Shown here in pieces: positions 35,045-50,644 of a stretch of DNA of 64,000 bases. Position 1 is the first letter of the stretch. Every line of letters begins with the position of its first letter. The stretch is from Prunella strophiata (Eukaryota; Chordata; Aves; Passeriformes; Prunellidae). The notes beneath the pieces were generated by a model, which saw nothing but the letters and a program-made list of their open reading frames with translations, was not told the origin of the DNA and made no database searches. Made by a program: the position numbers and the translations under genes. The stretch spans positions 13,664,618-13,728,617 of the forward strand of contig JAZBQD010000013.1 of assembly GCA_036583965.1 (NCBI GenBank). The letters are read 5' to 3'.

Positions 35045-35668
35045 TGCCCGGTGCCCGGGGCCGTGCTCCATGCCCGGTGCCCGATGCCGTGCCCGCTGTG
35101 GGGCCATGCCCGGGGCCGTGCTCCATGCCCGGTGCCCGATGCCGTGCCCGCTGTGGGGCCATGCCCGGGGCCGTGCTCCATGCCCGGTGCCCGATGCCGT
35201 GCCCGCTGTGGGGCCGTGCTCCATGCCCGGTGCCCGATGCCGTGCCCGCTGTGGGGCCATGCCCGGGGCCGTGCTCCATGCCCGGTGCCCGATGCCGTGC
35301 CCGCTGTGGGGCCATGCCCGGGGCCGTGCTCCATGCCCGGTGCCCGGGGCCGTGCTCCATGCCCGGTGCCCGATGCCGTGCCCGCTGTGGGGCCATGCCC
35401 GGGGCCGTGCTCCATGCCCGGTGCCCGATGCCGTGCCCGCTGTGGGGCCATGCCCGGGGCCGTGCTCCATGCCCGGTGCCCGATGCCGTGCCCGCTGTGG
35501 GGCCATGCCCGGGGCCGTGCTCCATGCCCGGTGCCCGATGCCGTGCCCGCTGTGGGGCCATGCCCGGGGCCGTGCTCCATGCCCGGTGCCCGATGCCGTG
35601 CCCGCTGTGGGGCCATGCCCGGGGCCGTGCTCCATGCCCGGTGCCCGATGCCGTGCCCGCTGTGGGGC
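35045..35668. repeat. 56-bp minisatellite upstream of RAN
   Basis: About 11 copies of a 56-bp unit containing CCGTGCTCCATGCCCGGTGC, CCGATGCCGTGCCCGCTGTG and GGGCCATGCCCGGG. It ends about 160 bp before the likely RAN start site. Confidence 0.96.
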
Positions 35669-36600
35669 GTGCCCGGTTCCCGGGCTCCGCGCCCGCCGCG
35701 CTCCGCCTCATGTTCCGCGGCCCCTGCCCCGGCCTCCCTACGCCTCCCAGCGCGCCCGCGCACCACGTACGGCGCGAAGTGGGCCCTCCCCCGCCCGCGG
35801 GCCGCGCGGCGTCGCCGTCCGGGTATTTGAACGGCGCTTCCGCCATTTCCCTGCGCCCGGCACGGAGCGAGGAGCGGGAGAGCCTCGGCAGAGGTACGGG
35901 CCCGGCCCGGGCCCCGCCGCCATCGGGGCACGCGTGGCCGCTCTGAAAGCGCCACGGGCGGGGGCGGGCGGTCACCGTTAGCTCGCGGCCGGGCTGGGCC
36001 GGGCCGGGCCGGGCCTGGGTGGCGGGAGGCTGCGCCTGAGGGAGCGTTGCGGCTGCGGGAGCCGAGCGCGTGGCGGTTTCTCGGCCCCGGGAGCGGGGCG
36101 GGGGAAGGGCCTGGGCCGTGCGCGGCTCGGTCCGCGATGAAAGGGCGGGCCGCGGTGCGAGGGGCGGCGAGCGGGGCTCCCGCGGCCCGGGCCGGGGGCA
36201 GGCGGCGCTGCTCAGTCATGGTGGTGGCTCATGGCGCGGAGCGCGCCCGGCCCGCGGCGTGCGGAGGCCCGGCGGGGCGGACCCCGCTCGGGAGCCCCGC
36301 AGGACCCGCCGCGGCCTCTCCCGAGCGGGCAGCGGCTCCATTGAGCGGCGGGATGCCGGTTCTGGGCGGGCCGGGAGGGCTCTCCGCCGATCGGGAGCGG
36401 AGGCGCGGCGGGGCCCGGCGGGCGCGGGGCCGGGGCGGGCGGGGGCGGCGCCGCCATTGCCGCGCGCGGTGCCGCCACACGCGGGCGGGAGGCGCCGCCC
36501 GGGCCGCCGCGCCGGGCCGGCCGCAGCTGCGAACGGCCCCTTCCGGCCGGGCCCTCCCGCGCTCGGCGCGCTCTCACGCTGCCATTTCCCCCGCAGACGC
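35669..36600 (+). promoter_or_regulatory. RAN: RAN CpG island and promoter
   Basis: Extremely CpG-dense sequence covers the presumed start site, exon 1 and intron 1. Just upstream of exon 1, TATTTGAACGGCGCTTCCGC (35824-35843) holds a TTTGAA motif that matches the cell-cycle CHR element. Next, CCGCCATTTCC at 35841-35851 resembles a YY1 site near the start of transcription. Element function is inferred from motif match. Confidence 0.8.
35840..35893 (+). other. RAN: RAN exon 1, non-coding (5' end approximate)
   Basis: The donor CAGAG|GTACGG closes a short GC-rich leader. Start is estimated from the promoter motif position, not measured. The coding start lies in exon 2. Confidence 0.65.
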
Positions 36601-36603
36601 AGC

Positions 36604-39802
<3,199 letters not shown>

Positions 39803-40166
39803 GGGATGAAGCTGGAGCCCAGCGTCAGAAGTCTAGTTTTATAGGCAACTGTCCTGTGATGTCGGTGATGCAGCGTGTTTGCCACTTTATTATCTAGCTG
39901 AACAGAACATGTGCTTAATCTTTGGGATGCTGAAAGAGATGAATGGGCTTCGGAGAGTGAATGTGGCAGTTTAAAAAAAACAAACAAAACAAAATGAAAA
40001 AAAAAAACCAAAACAAACAACCTTCATATTTTGGACCTGCATATTTAGCTGTTTTTTGGACTGCAATTACTTCCCCTTTTGAGTTTCAAATATAAGACTG
40101 CTGCAGTCACATCAGAGTGTTAAGTGGAAAATCTTGTTTCTGTCATTCCCATTCTTTTGTTTAGGT

Positions 40167-40172
40167 AATAAA
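40167..40172 (+). terminator. RAN: RAN proximal polyadenylation signal
   Basis: AATAAA about 365 nt after the stop codon, in the context GGTAATAAAGTTGTA, followed by T-rich sequence. The most likely main 3' end. Confidence 0.75.
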
Positions 40173-40922
40173 GTTGTATTTCAAGTATCTCCAAGCAAGT
40201 GAACTTTCATGCATTGTTAGGAAAACTGTTCAAAGTGTCTTCTGTTCTTCATTTGAGGGTAATACTTGATTGTCTACTACTGCATTTCTCACTCTGTTTT
40301 CCTTCCTGCTTCTCATATTAAGCTCCTCTTGCTAATTCAGAGCTAACAGTTACCCTGTCCTTTTTGTTGGCTGGCAGAGCTGCCAGGCACAGCCCCAGCA
40401 GTGAGCACCGTGTGGTGTGGCAGAGGCAGGGCTGGGGCTGCAGAGCACAGCCTGTGCAGCCTCAGCTCCTCCCTGGTACCACAGCTGCCTGCAGCTCTGT
40501 GTTTTCAGCAGCCAGAAGCAAATGGCATCCAGCCTGTGAACTGACTTCAGCTGTGTCTTTGCATGGAACAGCAGTAGAGCTATAGCTGGTTAAACCAATC
40601 CTAAGCATCTTCAGATTCACTAACCAGAAAACAGCCATGGTTTGAGCTCAAACGCTCTTGCCTTCCCAGTGCTATATTAGCTGGAGCCACAGTGATTCAA
40701 ACATCTAGACTTTACTGTAACTGCACCAAGTTCTTAATTTGAAACTGGCTTATTACAGCACAAATGGTGGAAAATGTCAACTTTTAACACTACCTTGTAG
40801 AGATGAATCTTGGTCAATATTAGTACTGCTAGTAAGCGAAACTTAAGTTTAGGAATTTTTTTTTCAGTAGTGTTTGAGTACATGAAGTCTTGAACTCTTC
40901 AGTTTTGTATTTTTGGTTTCTT

Positions 40923-40928
40923 AATAAA
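40923..40928 (+). terminator. RAN: RAN distal polyadenylation signal
   Basis: AATAAA in TTCTTAATAAAGTGGAGC with T-rich flanks. A plausible alternative distal 3' end, about 1.1 kb from the stop. Confidence 0.45.
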
Positions 40929-40950
40929 GTGGAGCATTTCATTTATTCCT

Positions 40951-43900
40951 TTTAACTTGCATGTTTGTGTACATGAATTCATTATTTTGCTGCCTGGTAG
41001 CAAAGATTGGACTAGTGAATATTGTTCAACATTGCTGTAAAGGATTTTTTTTAAGTTAGTTCAGTTTGGGAATTCTTGGGGGGCTGGGGTTTTTGGTTTG
41101 TTTTTTTTTGGCTACTCAGCATTTGAGTGTTTGAACCTTGAAGCCCCTGGATGAAAATGAGGGATGTTATACACTTGGTGTTTGTAAAGGGACAAACTCC
41201 TACTTAATGTTTCATTGACTCTTTTTGCTGCATAATCCTGCTCTAACTTGTGGGCTTTTGCCTGTAGTGTTACTAATTCCTCTGCAGGTCGTGGCTAACC
41301 CTGCTGGCTTTGCTGCTGCTTTGCTAGGTGTGGGATGGGAGCTTTTGTGCCTTCAAGCTCTCACTTCCTGAAACAACTGCTCCAAACCAGCATGGAACAG
41401 TTCTGCAGTGTTGGCACACTTTGAGAAGAAAGGCAGCAGCATGGAGTTGAGTTTGGTTTCACAGCATGTCTGGTGTCATCTCCACAGCTCAGCTGCCTGC
41501 CAGCTCCTGTCCTTGGTGTGGTCCTGCAGAGCAGCTGCACAGGGAAGGAGCTGCCTGAAGCCTGCTGTACCTGGGGAGCTCTGCTCTGATCTGCAGTGCA
41601 GACAGGCATGCTCATCCTGCTGTAAAGGGATCTTCAGTTTGCAGTGTTCTGTGAGTGGAGTAAAGCCCACCTGCAGCATTTGTTATGTTCAGTTCTTGAT
41701 ACTTAATTTTGAATAATGCAGGTAGCCTTAAATGTATGTTTAGAGTGCTGAGTTCAAGTTCCTTACCTATAACCCTTCTAGGAAGTTCTCACTAGCTGGG
41801 TTTAGAGAAAACAAAGTCTTAACCTGTTCAGTCAAGTAAAGAGAATTAAGGTTGTGTCCAGTCCACCGCAGAGCTGACTGGAGTGCTCCTGTGGCACTGG
41901 TGCCCAGTGCTGCTGCTGGCTCTGGGAGCTGTGGGCTGTGCTCTGCCCGGTGCTGGGTGAGAGCTCCCCCTGCCCTGCCCTGCTCTGCCCTGCCCTGCCC
42001 AGCCCTGCCCTGCCCTGCCCTGCTCTGCTCTGCCCCCCAGCAGCACCACCAGGGGCTGTTCCCTGTTCCATTCCCTGTTCCTCGTGCCAGGACAAGGCTG
42101 GGAGGGTTCCAGTGTCCTGAGCTGTGTCACAGCAGCTGGAGAAAGCGTGTGCAAAGCAGCTACAGGCAGGAAACTGGCAGAGGAAATGTGCTGCTTACTG
42201 GGCCTTGGAACCAGGGAGAGCCAAAGGCCTCAGGAGTGCTAGGGCTGCCCTGGGCTCTAAGGATTTCAACAAAAAGCCTTTTTTTTCTCTTTAGAAACAC
42301 TGGCTAGCACTTGTCAGCAGCACTGGAAATCTGTGTGCCAAGAAGGGTGAAGACTGCATCTCTTGTACCTACAAGCTAAAACACAACAGAATTTGTCATT
42401 TCCCTACAGGAAATCTGTCTGTTGTGCTGCTGTTACAGTCTGAGACTGCTGGGATAAACATCTGCCCTCACCTTCCTGAAACAAGTGCATGGTTTGACTG
42501 AAGCCAGTTCTTGCCTGCACTGGTAGTCCTGGGCCCTTCCTCACCTGAGCTCTGGCAGCACTTTTCTGTTCCTTCTGGGCCAGGAGTGGCAGCAGTGTCT
42601 CACGGGTGCCTGAGATGCTCACAGGGCTTTGGTCCCTCTCCCCCCAGGAGTGTTCATTTACAGCCTGGCTCTGTGTGTGTGTTGGGCTTTGCTCTGAGCT
42701 GGAAAGTTGGGCTTTTCCTAGCCCAGGCTGCCCTGTGAGCATCCGTGAGGGAATGTGGCTGTGCTGCAGCTCTGGTCCCTCTGCAAGTGGCCAGGGTGGG
42801 CACACAGCTGGGGCTGTGCTGCTGGAGGACAGGAATGTGCTGTCCCAGCCAGGAGCTCTGCCAGGGAACACACTGCAGGGTCCTGCTGCTGACAAACAAG
42901 AACATCCCTATTTGCCTGGTTATTGGCACACAGGGCTTGTCATTTCTACCAGGGCTCCAGCACAGCCTAAACTTCCTTGGGTTACAGATTGGAGTGTGCA
43001 GGGCAAATACTTCTAATGGGCTCGTGCGGGTGATTATCTTACAGTTCACCAAGAAGTGAAGTTAAAGCTCAGTGAGTGAATGACATTTCCCCCAAATTGC
43101 AGTGTTCTGGAATGGGATGGTGTTTGTATTAGGGCACTGGTTCAGTATAGGAATAGCTTGCTTGATTTTTATTTTGTTTTGGAGAGTAATAGTTGATGTT
43201 TGTCTTGTTGTGATCCTGGAATTCTGTCATGAAAAGAGTCAGGTTCCCATATTTGTTCTACTTACATGCGGGGAAAAAAGTTGAGACTATAATGACAAAT
43301 TTTCCAAATAACACTATAAACAAAAATTCATATTTATATTAACATTACCAGAAGTTTTAGTGGATCAAACTTCTCTCTAAACTCCTGGTTTTAATATATT
43401 CAATACAAACATTCAAAATGGAATGCTATTAATATAGTTCAGGTTTCTAGGAGGCAATTATGGGCTGCTCGGAGTTGCCTATTTCTGGGTTGACACTTTA
43501 TTAGCAAGGACTGAAAACCAACTGTAAAACAGTCATGAACAAGAAGCTCTTCAAGGCTGTGGTGATCTATAACATCGAAGAAGAAAACTTTACCCAGAGT
43601 CCTTCCTCCTGTGATTGCTGAAGTGACAAAGTCACTGATTTTGCCTTTCACCATGCAGCCTTTTAAGTCTCTGTAGAAGCCAAAGACAGCAAATTAAGTC
43701 AGTAACAAATGGTTCCTCGTGCTGAACTTTTTTCAGTGGAGAGTCTGCTCCAGTCTGATTTCCCTGCAGTGACAATAATTCCTATTGCTCCTGCTGTGTA
43801 AACTTGCCACTGCGCAAAACCAGAGGTGACTTGCTGATGGCTTTTTTCCATCCTGGTGGCTTTCAAAAATAGTACTGGAGGGGAGCACTGTGTGTTTTGT

Positions 43901-44395
43901 TTAGACTGAGAATACAAAGGTTAGTTTTGCTGTCAGACTTTTTCAACTGATTACAGCATTAAAAAAAAGAAGAAGAAGGAAAGCTTTCTGGGTCTAGGAG
44001 TGGGTTTCTCTGGGCAGGTTTTAGGGAAAGAGCTCAAGCCAGAGAGCTTTGTTGCATTTATAAATTAAAAAGTGCATCATAATTAACAAGGAATCTGCAA
44101 ATCTTGGAATTATTAATTGTCTTTTGATTCTGGATCTGGTATTTTTATTTCTTACTCGTACTGGGCGTTTTCTTTTATTTGAATACCTAAACTAAGGTCT
44201 AGGTATAAAACTTATTTCAGAGTAGAGCAGATGAGAACTCTGCCAAGTTTATGGAGGAGCTGTGTGGGACCTGTCACCTGCAGGCTCTGCCAGGCTCACA
44301 CCAGCTGTGAGCAGTTCTCTGAGTGAGCAGCTCTGATGGAGCTTTGAAATGATCGGGTGGGCTCTGCAGAATTAACTCCCTTTTCCCTTTGGGGC
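40951..44395. other. Intergenic RAN-ADGRD1, no gene seen
   Basis: Unique sequence with a CCCTG pentamer tract at about 41968-42036. The open frames seen carry no recognisable proteins. Confidence 0.5.
41968..42036. repeat. CCCTG pentanucleotide tract
   Basis: Repeats of CCCTG with CTCTG variants. It is short and imperfect. Confidence 0.85.
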
Positions 44396-44419
44396 AGCAG
44401 GAGGGACCCTGAGCAGACG

Positions 44420-44685
44420 GGGCCGTTCTGGGCCGGTTCTGGGCCGGTTCTGGGCCGGTTCTGGGCCGGTTCTGGGCTGGTTCTGGGCCGGTTCCGGGCC
44501 GGTTCCGGGCCGGTTCTGGGCCGGTTCTGGGCTGGTTCTGGGCTGGTTCTGGGCCGGTTCCGGGCCGGTTCTGGGCCGGTTCCGGGCCGGTTCTGGGCCG
44601 GTTCTGGGCCGGTTCTGGGTCGGTTCTGGGCTGGTTCTGGGCTGGTTCTGGGCTGGTTCCGGGCCGGTTCTGGGCTGGCCGGAGC
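44420..44685. repeat. 11-bp GGTTCTGGGCC minisatellite
   Basis: About 24 copies of an 11-bp unit GGTTCTGGGCC with CTGGGCT and CCGGGCC variants. It changes character to a related T-rich array on the right. Confidence 0.92.
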
Positions 44686-44734
44686 TCCCGCGGCAGCAGG
44701 CGGGACGATCCGAGCGGACGGGCCGGCTTGGGCT

Positions 44735-45220
44735 GGTTCCGAGCCGGTTTGGGGCTGATTTTGGGGTGGTTCCCGGCCAATTTCGGGCCGGTTTTGGACT
44801 GGTTTTGGGCTGGTTTGGGCCGTTCCGAGCCGGTTTTGGGCCGCTCCGGGGCGATTTTAGGCTGCTTTGGACCGGTTTTGGGCTGGTTTGGGCTGATTTT
44901 GGGCTGTTTTGGGCCGTTCCGAGCCTATTTTGGGCTGTTTCGGACCGTTCCGGGCTGATTTTGGGCTGTTTTGGGCCGTTCCGGGCTGATTTTGGGCTGT
45001 TTTGGGCCGTTCCGGGCCGGTTTTGGGCTGTTTTGGGGCTGTTTTGGGCCGGTTTTGGGCTGATTTTGAGCTGTTTTGGGCCGGTTTTGGGCTGTTTTGG
45101 GCCGTTCCGGGCCGGTTTTGGGCTGTTTTGGGGCTGTTTTGGGCTGTTTTGGGCCGTTCCGGGCTGATTTTGGGCTGTTTTGGGCTGATTTGGGCTGTTT
45201 TGGGCCGTTCCGAGCCGCTG
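44735..45220. repeat. TTTTGGGCTG-type degenerate array
   Basis: Degenerate copies of TTTTGGGCTG, TTTTGGGCCG and GTTCCGGGC. It looks like a diverged relative of the adjacent 11-bp array. Confidence 0.85.
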
Positions 45221-45286
45221 CCCGGACCCCGCTGCAGTTCCCATTTTGGCCACGCGGTGGCGGCCGCCGCCCGCCCTTGGGAATGG

Positions 45287-45400
45287 ATGTTAACGTTGGT
45301 TTTTACATTTTTACATTTCTAGGTTGTTTTTTACATTTTAACGTTGGTTTTTACATTTTTACATTGATTTGGTACATTTTTTTACGTTGGTTTTTACAGG
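45287..45400. repeat. T-rich short tandem repeat
   Basis: Three or four copies of AACGTTGGTTTTTACATTTT-like sequence. No gene is seen from here to 45650. Confidence 0.75.
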
Positions 45401-45652
45401 TGAAATCCACCAGAAGCGTGAAACGCACCCAGACCGAGTACTGCAGGTGGATTCCTTCATCCTGATTCTGTTAGCACAGCACAGTGCAGGCACCACCATC
45501 ACCTTTCCCACAATTCATCACATTTATGTTGAAAAACTTAAAATCAGAGCTTAATACAGGAAGACAGCCAACACATTCATAAGTGACATTGAACTAAAGT
45601 ATAGCTTCACCTGGGTAGAAGTCACCCATTAAGTGCTGATCAGCCAATGTTA

Positions 45653-45653
<1 letters not shown>

Positions 45654-45693
<40 letters not shown>
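45654..45693. repeat. Pure A homopolymer (40 bases)
   Basis: Forty uninterrupted A. It could be a retroposed poly(A) tail or simply a homopolymer. No retroelement body is recognised upstream and no target duplication was seen. Confidence 0.95.
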
Positions 45694-45694
<1 letters not shown>

Positions 45695-48480
45695 CCAAAC
45701 CTGGCACAGCTCTGCCATGGCATTCATGGGTTGATCTTGTAGTAAAGTTATGCTGTGAGTAGCAGAATGAACAGAAAGCTTGGAGGATTGGTGTCCTGAG
45801 CATTCTGGCTCCTGTTTGCTCCAAGGAGGTGTAAAGAGGGGAGGAAGGTGCTCTCCTCACAGAGCCTCAGCTCTGGAGCTGGGTGCCTGGGGGAGCAGCT
45901 CTGTGATGGTTTTCTCTGCTAGCTTAAAAACAGCAGGGACCTTGAGTAGCAGGTGAGAGGTAAATAGGATTTGGGCACATAGGATAGTCTGTGTGCAGTT
46001 TGAAAGGCTTTCAGCCCAGGGCAAGCATTTTCCTGTTGCCAGGTTTGGGATTCCTTCAGCTGAGGTCAGTTTTGCCAGGGCCCTTTGAGCCTCTGGCCTG
46101 TGCACTCGTGCCTGGGACCTGTGCTGGCACACAGCAGATATTATTGATGGAGAAAACAATGCTATCTGCTTTGGTTCATCACACTTGCCAGGCTTATTTG
46201 TATTTTAATTGCCATCTGTAGTGTGGATGGTGGCTCCTAGTGGTTCACTGCTAGCAGAGGATCAATGGTTTTATTCTCTCTGAGCAAAAAATCCTGCTCC
46301 TAAACACATGGCACATATCCCTGGCTGTTGCAAATGTGACATGCTGAGGTTTGTAATGCCATTTCCACAGGTACTGGCCTGGCTACAGAACTGTTTCTCC
46401 CATATTTAACTCTATAGATTGATGTGCTGGGTATTCCTTGGTGTTTCCATCTCCTGCTCTTCATCCCAGCTGACTTTGCATATGTTAAAAAAGCCTTAGA
46501 GCCCAGGAGGGGAACATTACTCTCTTGAAAAATCAGAATTTCTAACTAATTAAAAGGGATATGAATCAGGTTGCATCAATCATCTCTAGCTGCAATGACA
46601 TCTGAAAATGACATTTCTCTAAGGAACCCACGAAAATCTCTGAGAGATTGACAAATCCTCTAGAAAAAGAAAAGGGGATTTCTTTGATCTCCATATCATA
46701 TCCATTTTCATAGTCAAAATCACATTTTGAATGGTTGATTGTACTCCAGTTTACTTTCCTGCAGTGTGCATTGAGAACAATGGCAGATACAAATGGGATT
46801 TCTTTTTTCCCTTTCATTTATTGTTTTGAGAATATGTTTTTGGGCAGTTGCATGATTCCAGGGTGTGTCCTGTGATTTCAGGATCTTTGGGATGACTGTT
46901 CCAGCCAACAGATGTGAGTGATTATTGAGATTAGGAGGCATTGCAGCAGAGTGAGGATCAGACCAGCAGGAACCCCGGAGGGGTCGGGGGGAGAATCTGT
47001 GCTGGCTTTGCTTTAAGTGTGGAGCCAGGACTCAGCACCTGAAATTGTGTGACTTGCTCTGGAATTGAGTTTCCATGCCTTTAATTTCGTTCATGAGCTG
47101 CATTTCAGATTTGATGACTTCAGCTGTCAGCAGGAGTGCGGGTTTGGGAGCCAGATCTCTGATTCCTGTCCCCACCTCTCACTGCTTTTGCCTCTCAGAT
47201 CTGAGGCAGGAAACTCCAAAGCAGAGCTGTCATTCCCCACAGGATGGAGGATTTTGGTGCAAATGTCTGTCAGGAGCTCAGGTGCTCCTGCTGGTGAGCT
47301 TTGCACCAGGCAGGCTCTGGGAACCTCCATGGAGCTGCTCTCACCCAAAGAGCAAGAGGCAAAGCTGAGAAACTGCAGGAGAAAAGCTGGCACAAATCCT
47401 AGAGGCAACATTTACCATGGTTTAGGGATTATTCATCATTATCACATATTATTATAAATATTATTTTAGTATCTGCAATTAAGAAGATCTGACTACCTGA
47501 ATGGTCCCAGAACACACCCAGTTATACACAGTGGCTTCTGGCAAAAAGGATTATTTGGCTTAATCACATAAAAAAGGGATTTGTAAAACATTTTATTTAT
47601 ACAATTATCCAATTTCACATTAGCTTGACATTAAGGCTCAGATAATCAAAGATTTGATTAAATTAAATCTTTGAGATTGGCACTAAATCCTAAAGTACTT
47701 AGCAAAAATCTCATGTTTTCTTCAGCACACGGAATCAGATATTCAAGGCACTATCAAGATGCAGAAAATGTCCAATGAAGAGAAAATAGACAATAAAAGG
47801 GCTAATCCAATAACTATCAGTTAGGAACTGGGACCTCATTAAGGGAAACTTTAAATGTATAATTTATTGTATGGTTTAATCTACCTGCTTAATTGGTCTT
47901 TGAATCATCAGTGTCTTAATGTTTTCATAAGGAATATCTCTCTATATATATATAGATGTATATAAAATCAGCTTAATATTACATGTGTTGCACAATAAAA
48001 GTATTTTCATCTGATTAGGCTGAAATTTTATTGCCAAAACGCTGCATTTTGTTTTCTGGCATCAACCAGCAACTTCTCATATTCTTAATTAGAAAAATAT
48101 TTTCCCATGACAGCGTTAGCCCTGCTGAGTTAGCCCCGGGTCTGTGTTTGTTCTCTTCCTCTCCAGCCTGAGCTGCTCCGTTTGTGCTCCCAGCACTGCC
48201 AGCCCAGAGAGGATTTCCTGTGATGCTCTCAGGAGTGGCTGAGGAGTTTGGCCAAAACATTGTTAATTACACTTTGACCACAACATGTTAATTACTTGAT
48301 CAGAGCATCGTTAATGACTTCATCTGTCCTGGGGAGTGGAGCTGTGCAGGGGCCGCCCTTTGATGTCCTCTGTTAGGGGATTTTGGAGGATATTTAGGGT
48401 GTTTTGGAGGCTGCTATGGGTATTCAGGGTATTTTGGAGGTAATTGTGGGCATTCAGAGGGCATTTAGGAGGGTGCTGTG
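45694..48480. other. Intergenic, no gene seen
   Basis: Unique sequence. An AT-rich stretch near 47430-48000 contains a TATATATATATA tract around 47943. Nothing further is recognised. Confidence 0.5.
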
Positions 48481-48484
48481 GGCA

Positions 48485-48590
48485 TTCAGAGGGTATTTAG
48501 CTGGTGTTTCAGAGGGTATTTAGCTGGTGTTTCAGAGGGCATTTAGCTGGTGTTTCAGAGGGTATTTAGCTGGTGTTTCAGAGCGTGTTG
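48485..48590. repeat. 23-bp minisatellite, four copies
   Basis: GGTATTTAGCTGGTGTTTCA then GAG, about four copies. Looser relatives (GGTATTTTGGAGG) lie immediately upstream from about 48370. Confidence 0.9.
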
Positions 48591-49590
48591 TGCAGGTGGG
48601 AACTGCAAAGCCTCAATTCCTGCTGCCTCTAAGGATTTTTCATCACTCTCACAGTTCTTTGCAGGTTTAGAAGCACTTCCCCCAGGAAAACAGAACTTGT
48701 GTGCTGGGAACGTTAAGGAAAAGCACAACTCAGCCTTTTCTGACTCATCCCCATCCACTACACCCATGCACATTGATATGGTGATACTCTCTTAAAGAAG
48801 CGATTTTTGTGCTTTTTAAAAGCAAAAATCTTCTGGCTTTAGGAGCCAGGGGGCTCCAGAGTTTCCGTGTCCCGAGTGAATCTCTCGTCTGTGGCCAATT
48901 AGTGTCACCCATTAGCACGGTTTGATTGCATACATCAAGGAGAAGGACAAAGAGACATTCTTCTGTCTCTGGGAAGGTGATGCAGCTGGCAAACGATTTT
49001 TTTAAAGTGCAAATGTAACCAAATTGCACCTATGCACATCTGAGCAGTTCCCTGGAGCAAAGGCCAGATGAATGAGTTTACACAGCTGTGGGGTGATTTG
49101 TGTAAGTGAATTAAATAAATCCCTTCCACAAGTACTTAGCTGGGGTGTCCATTAGCAGGAAAGTTGGCAGTGAAATGTAAGTGGATGTGTGCTGATAGAT
49201 CAGCTGTAATCACTGCTTCACAATGCCTGTTGCTGACAGAGAAACAGCTTGACCAGAGTCATTTTAATGCAGAATATTTATTGATCTGTTAGCAGAGACT
49301 GTGATGTGAAAGGTTTACTAAATCTATCGATTCTTCAAATACTCCTTTCTGAGATGTTTGCTGAAATATTTCAGTTGTGCACCAGCTCTCAAATGGTAAA
49401 TTTAAGTGGAAACAAGGGAAGAAAACTGCATTACAAATTGTTTGTCTTCGACAGGGTCCAGCATTCTCTCAGTGATTATTGCTCTGCTTGTATTCGGGCA
49501 GTCAGCTACAAAGGCTTTGCACTTGGGGTTGTTTGTCCTTTCCTGGTAAATGTCAGCTGCAGCATGGCTGGTTTCTGCCTCAGTCCTGGA
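48591..49590. other. Intergenic, no gene seen
   Basis: Unique sequence between arrays. Nothing is recognised. Confidence 0.5.
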
Positions 49591-49591
49591 C

Positions 49592-50098
49592 AGAGGGTGG
49601 GGATGGACAGGGGGAGAGGATGGACAGAGGGTGAGGATGGACAGGGGATGAAGAGGGACAGAGGTGGGGATGGACAGGGGGTGGACATGGGCAGGGGTGG
49701 GGATGGACAGGGGTTGGACATGGGCAGGGGGTGGACATGGGCAGGGGGTGGACATGGGCAGGGGGTGGACATGGGCAGGGGCTGGACATGGGCAGGGGCT
49801 GGACATGGGCAGGGGTGGACATGGGCAGGGGGTGGACATGGGCAGGGGGTGGACATGGGCAGGGGGTGGACATGGGCAGGGGGTGGACATGGGCAGGGTT
49901 GGACATGGGCAGGGGTTGGACATGGGCAGGGGGTGGACATGGGCAGTGGTGGGGATGGACAGGGGTTGGACATGGGCAGGGGGTGGACATGGGCAGGGGC
50001 TGGACATGGGCAGGGGGTGGACATGGGCAGGGGGTGGACATGGGCAGGGGCTGGACATGGGCAGGGGCTGGACATGGGCAGGGGGTGGACATGGGCAG
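49592..50098. repeat. 17-bp G-rich minisatellite
   Basis: About 28 copies of GGACATGGGCAGGGGGT (17 bp), with G-runs close enough together (loops of 2 and 7) to satisfy a loose G-quadruplex pattern on the plus strand. The left edge is diverged (GGATGGACAGGGGG). Confidence 0.95.
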
Positions 50099-50640
50099 TG
50101 CTGCTGGGGCAGCTGCTCCTGCGGGCTCAGCTCGGGCTGCAGCACCCAGCACTGCCCTGTGAGCCTGCAAGGACCTCCAGGGACCTGCAAGGGCCTGCAG
50201 GGAGCCCCCAAGGATTTAAAATGAGCTCTGTTCCCTTTGTGGGCTCCCCAGGAGCCTCCCTGGGATGGCCTGGCTGCCCAGTGCTGCCCAGTGCCTCCAG
50301 TTTGCACCCACGGTGCTGCCCCAGGCTGGGCTGGGAGCAGTGTGGCTTTGTCACATCATGTTTCCAGAGCATCACAGGAATAAATTCAGAATTTGTTTCT
50401 GCAAATAATCTCCAATGTCTGCTCGCAGTTTGCTGTTTCTGCAGAAATTTCTGGCAGGGAACTTGTTTGCTTGGATTCTCACAATTGTTTTGGTAAGCAT
50501 ATTCTTTCCCTTGACAGGCCCCTCTTGGCAAATTATTTAAATTCCTCTTTCTCTTTTCACGTTTTAGTTTTTTCTCAGGATTTTTAGCTGCAGCTCTCTG
50601 TTGTTTCTAAGAATGGCTCCACTTGTCACTATAGGGTAAG
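50099..50640. other. Spacer between arrays, no gene seen
   Basis: A GC-rich left part and T-rich right part between two minisatellites. It has no recognisable exon. Confidence 0.5.
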
Positions 50641-50644
50641 AATT

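Larger units (their letters stand above)
39803..40950 (+). other. RAN: RAN 3' untranslated region (inferred extent)
   Basis: An AT-rich tail after the stop codon, with an A-rich tract at 39973-40020 and two AATAAA signals (40167-40172 and 40923-40928), suggesting short and long 3' UTR forms. Confidence 0.7.

Noticed and set aside
44274..45322. Proline-rich repeat frames (NRPRTGPEPAQ-like)
   Set aside because: Translation of the 11-bp and related arrays. There is no start context or domain.
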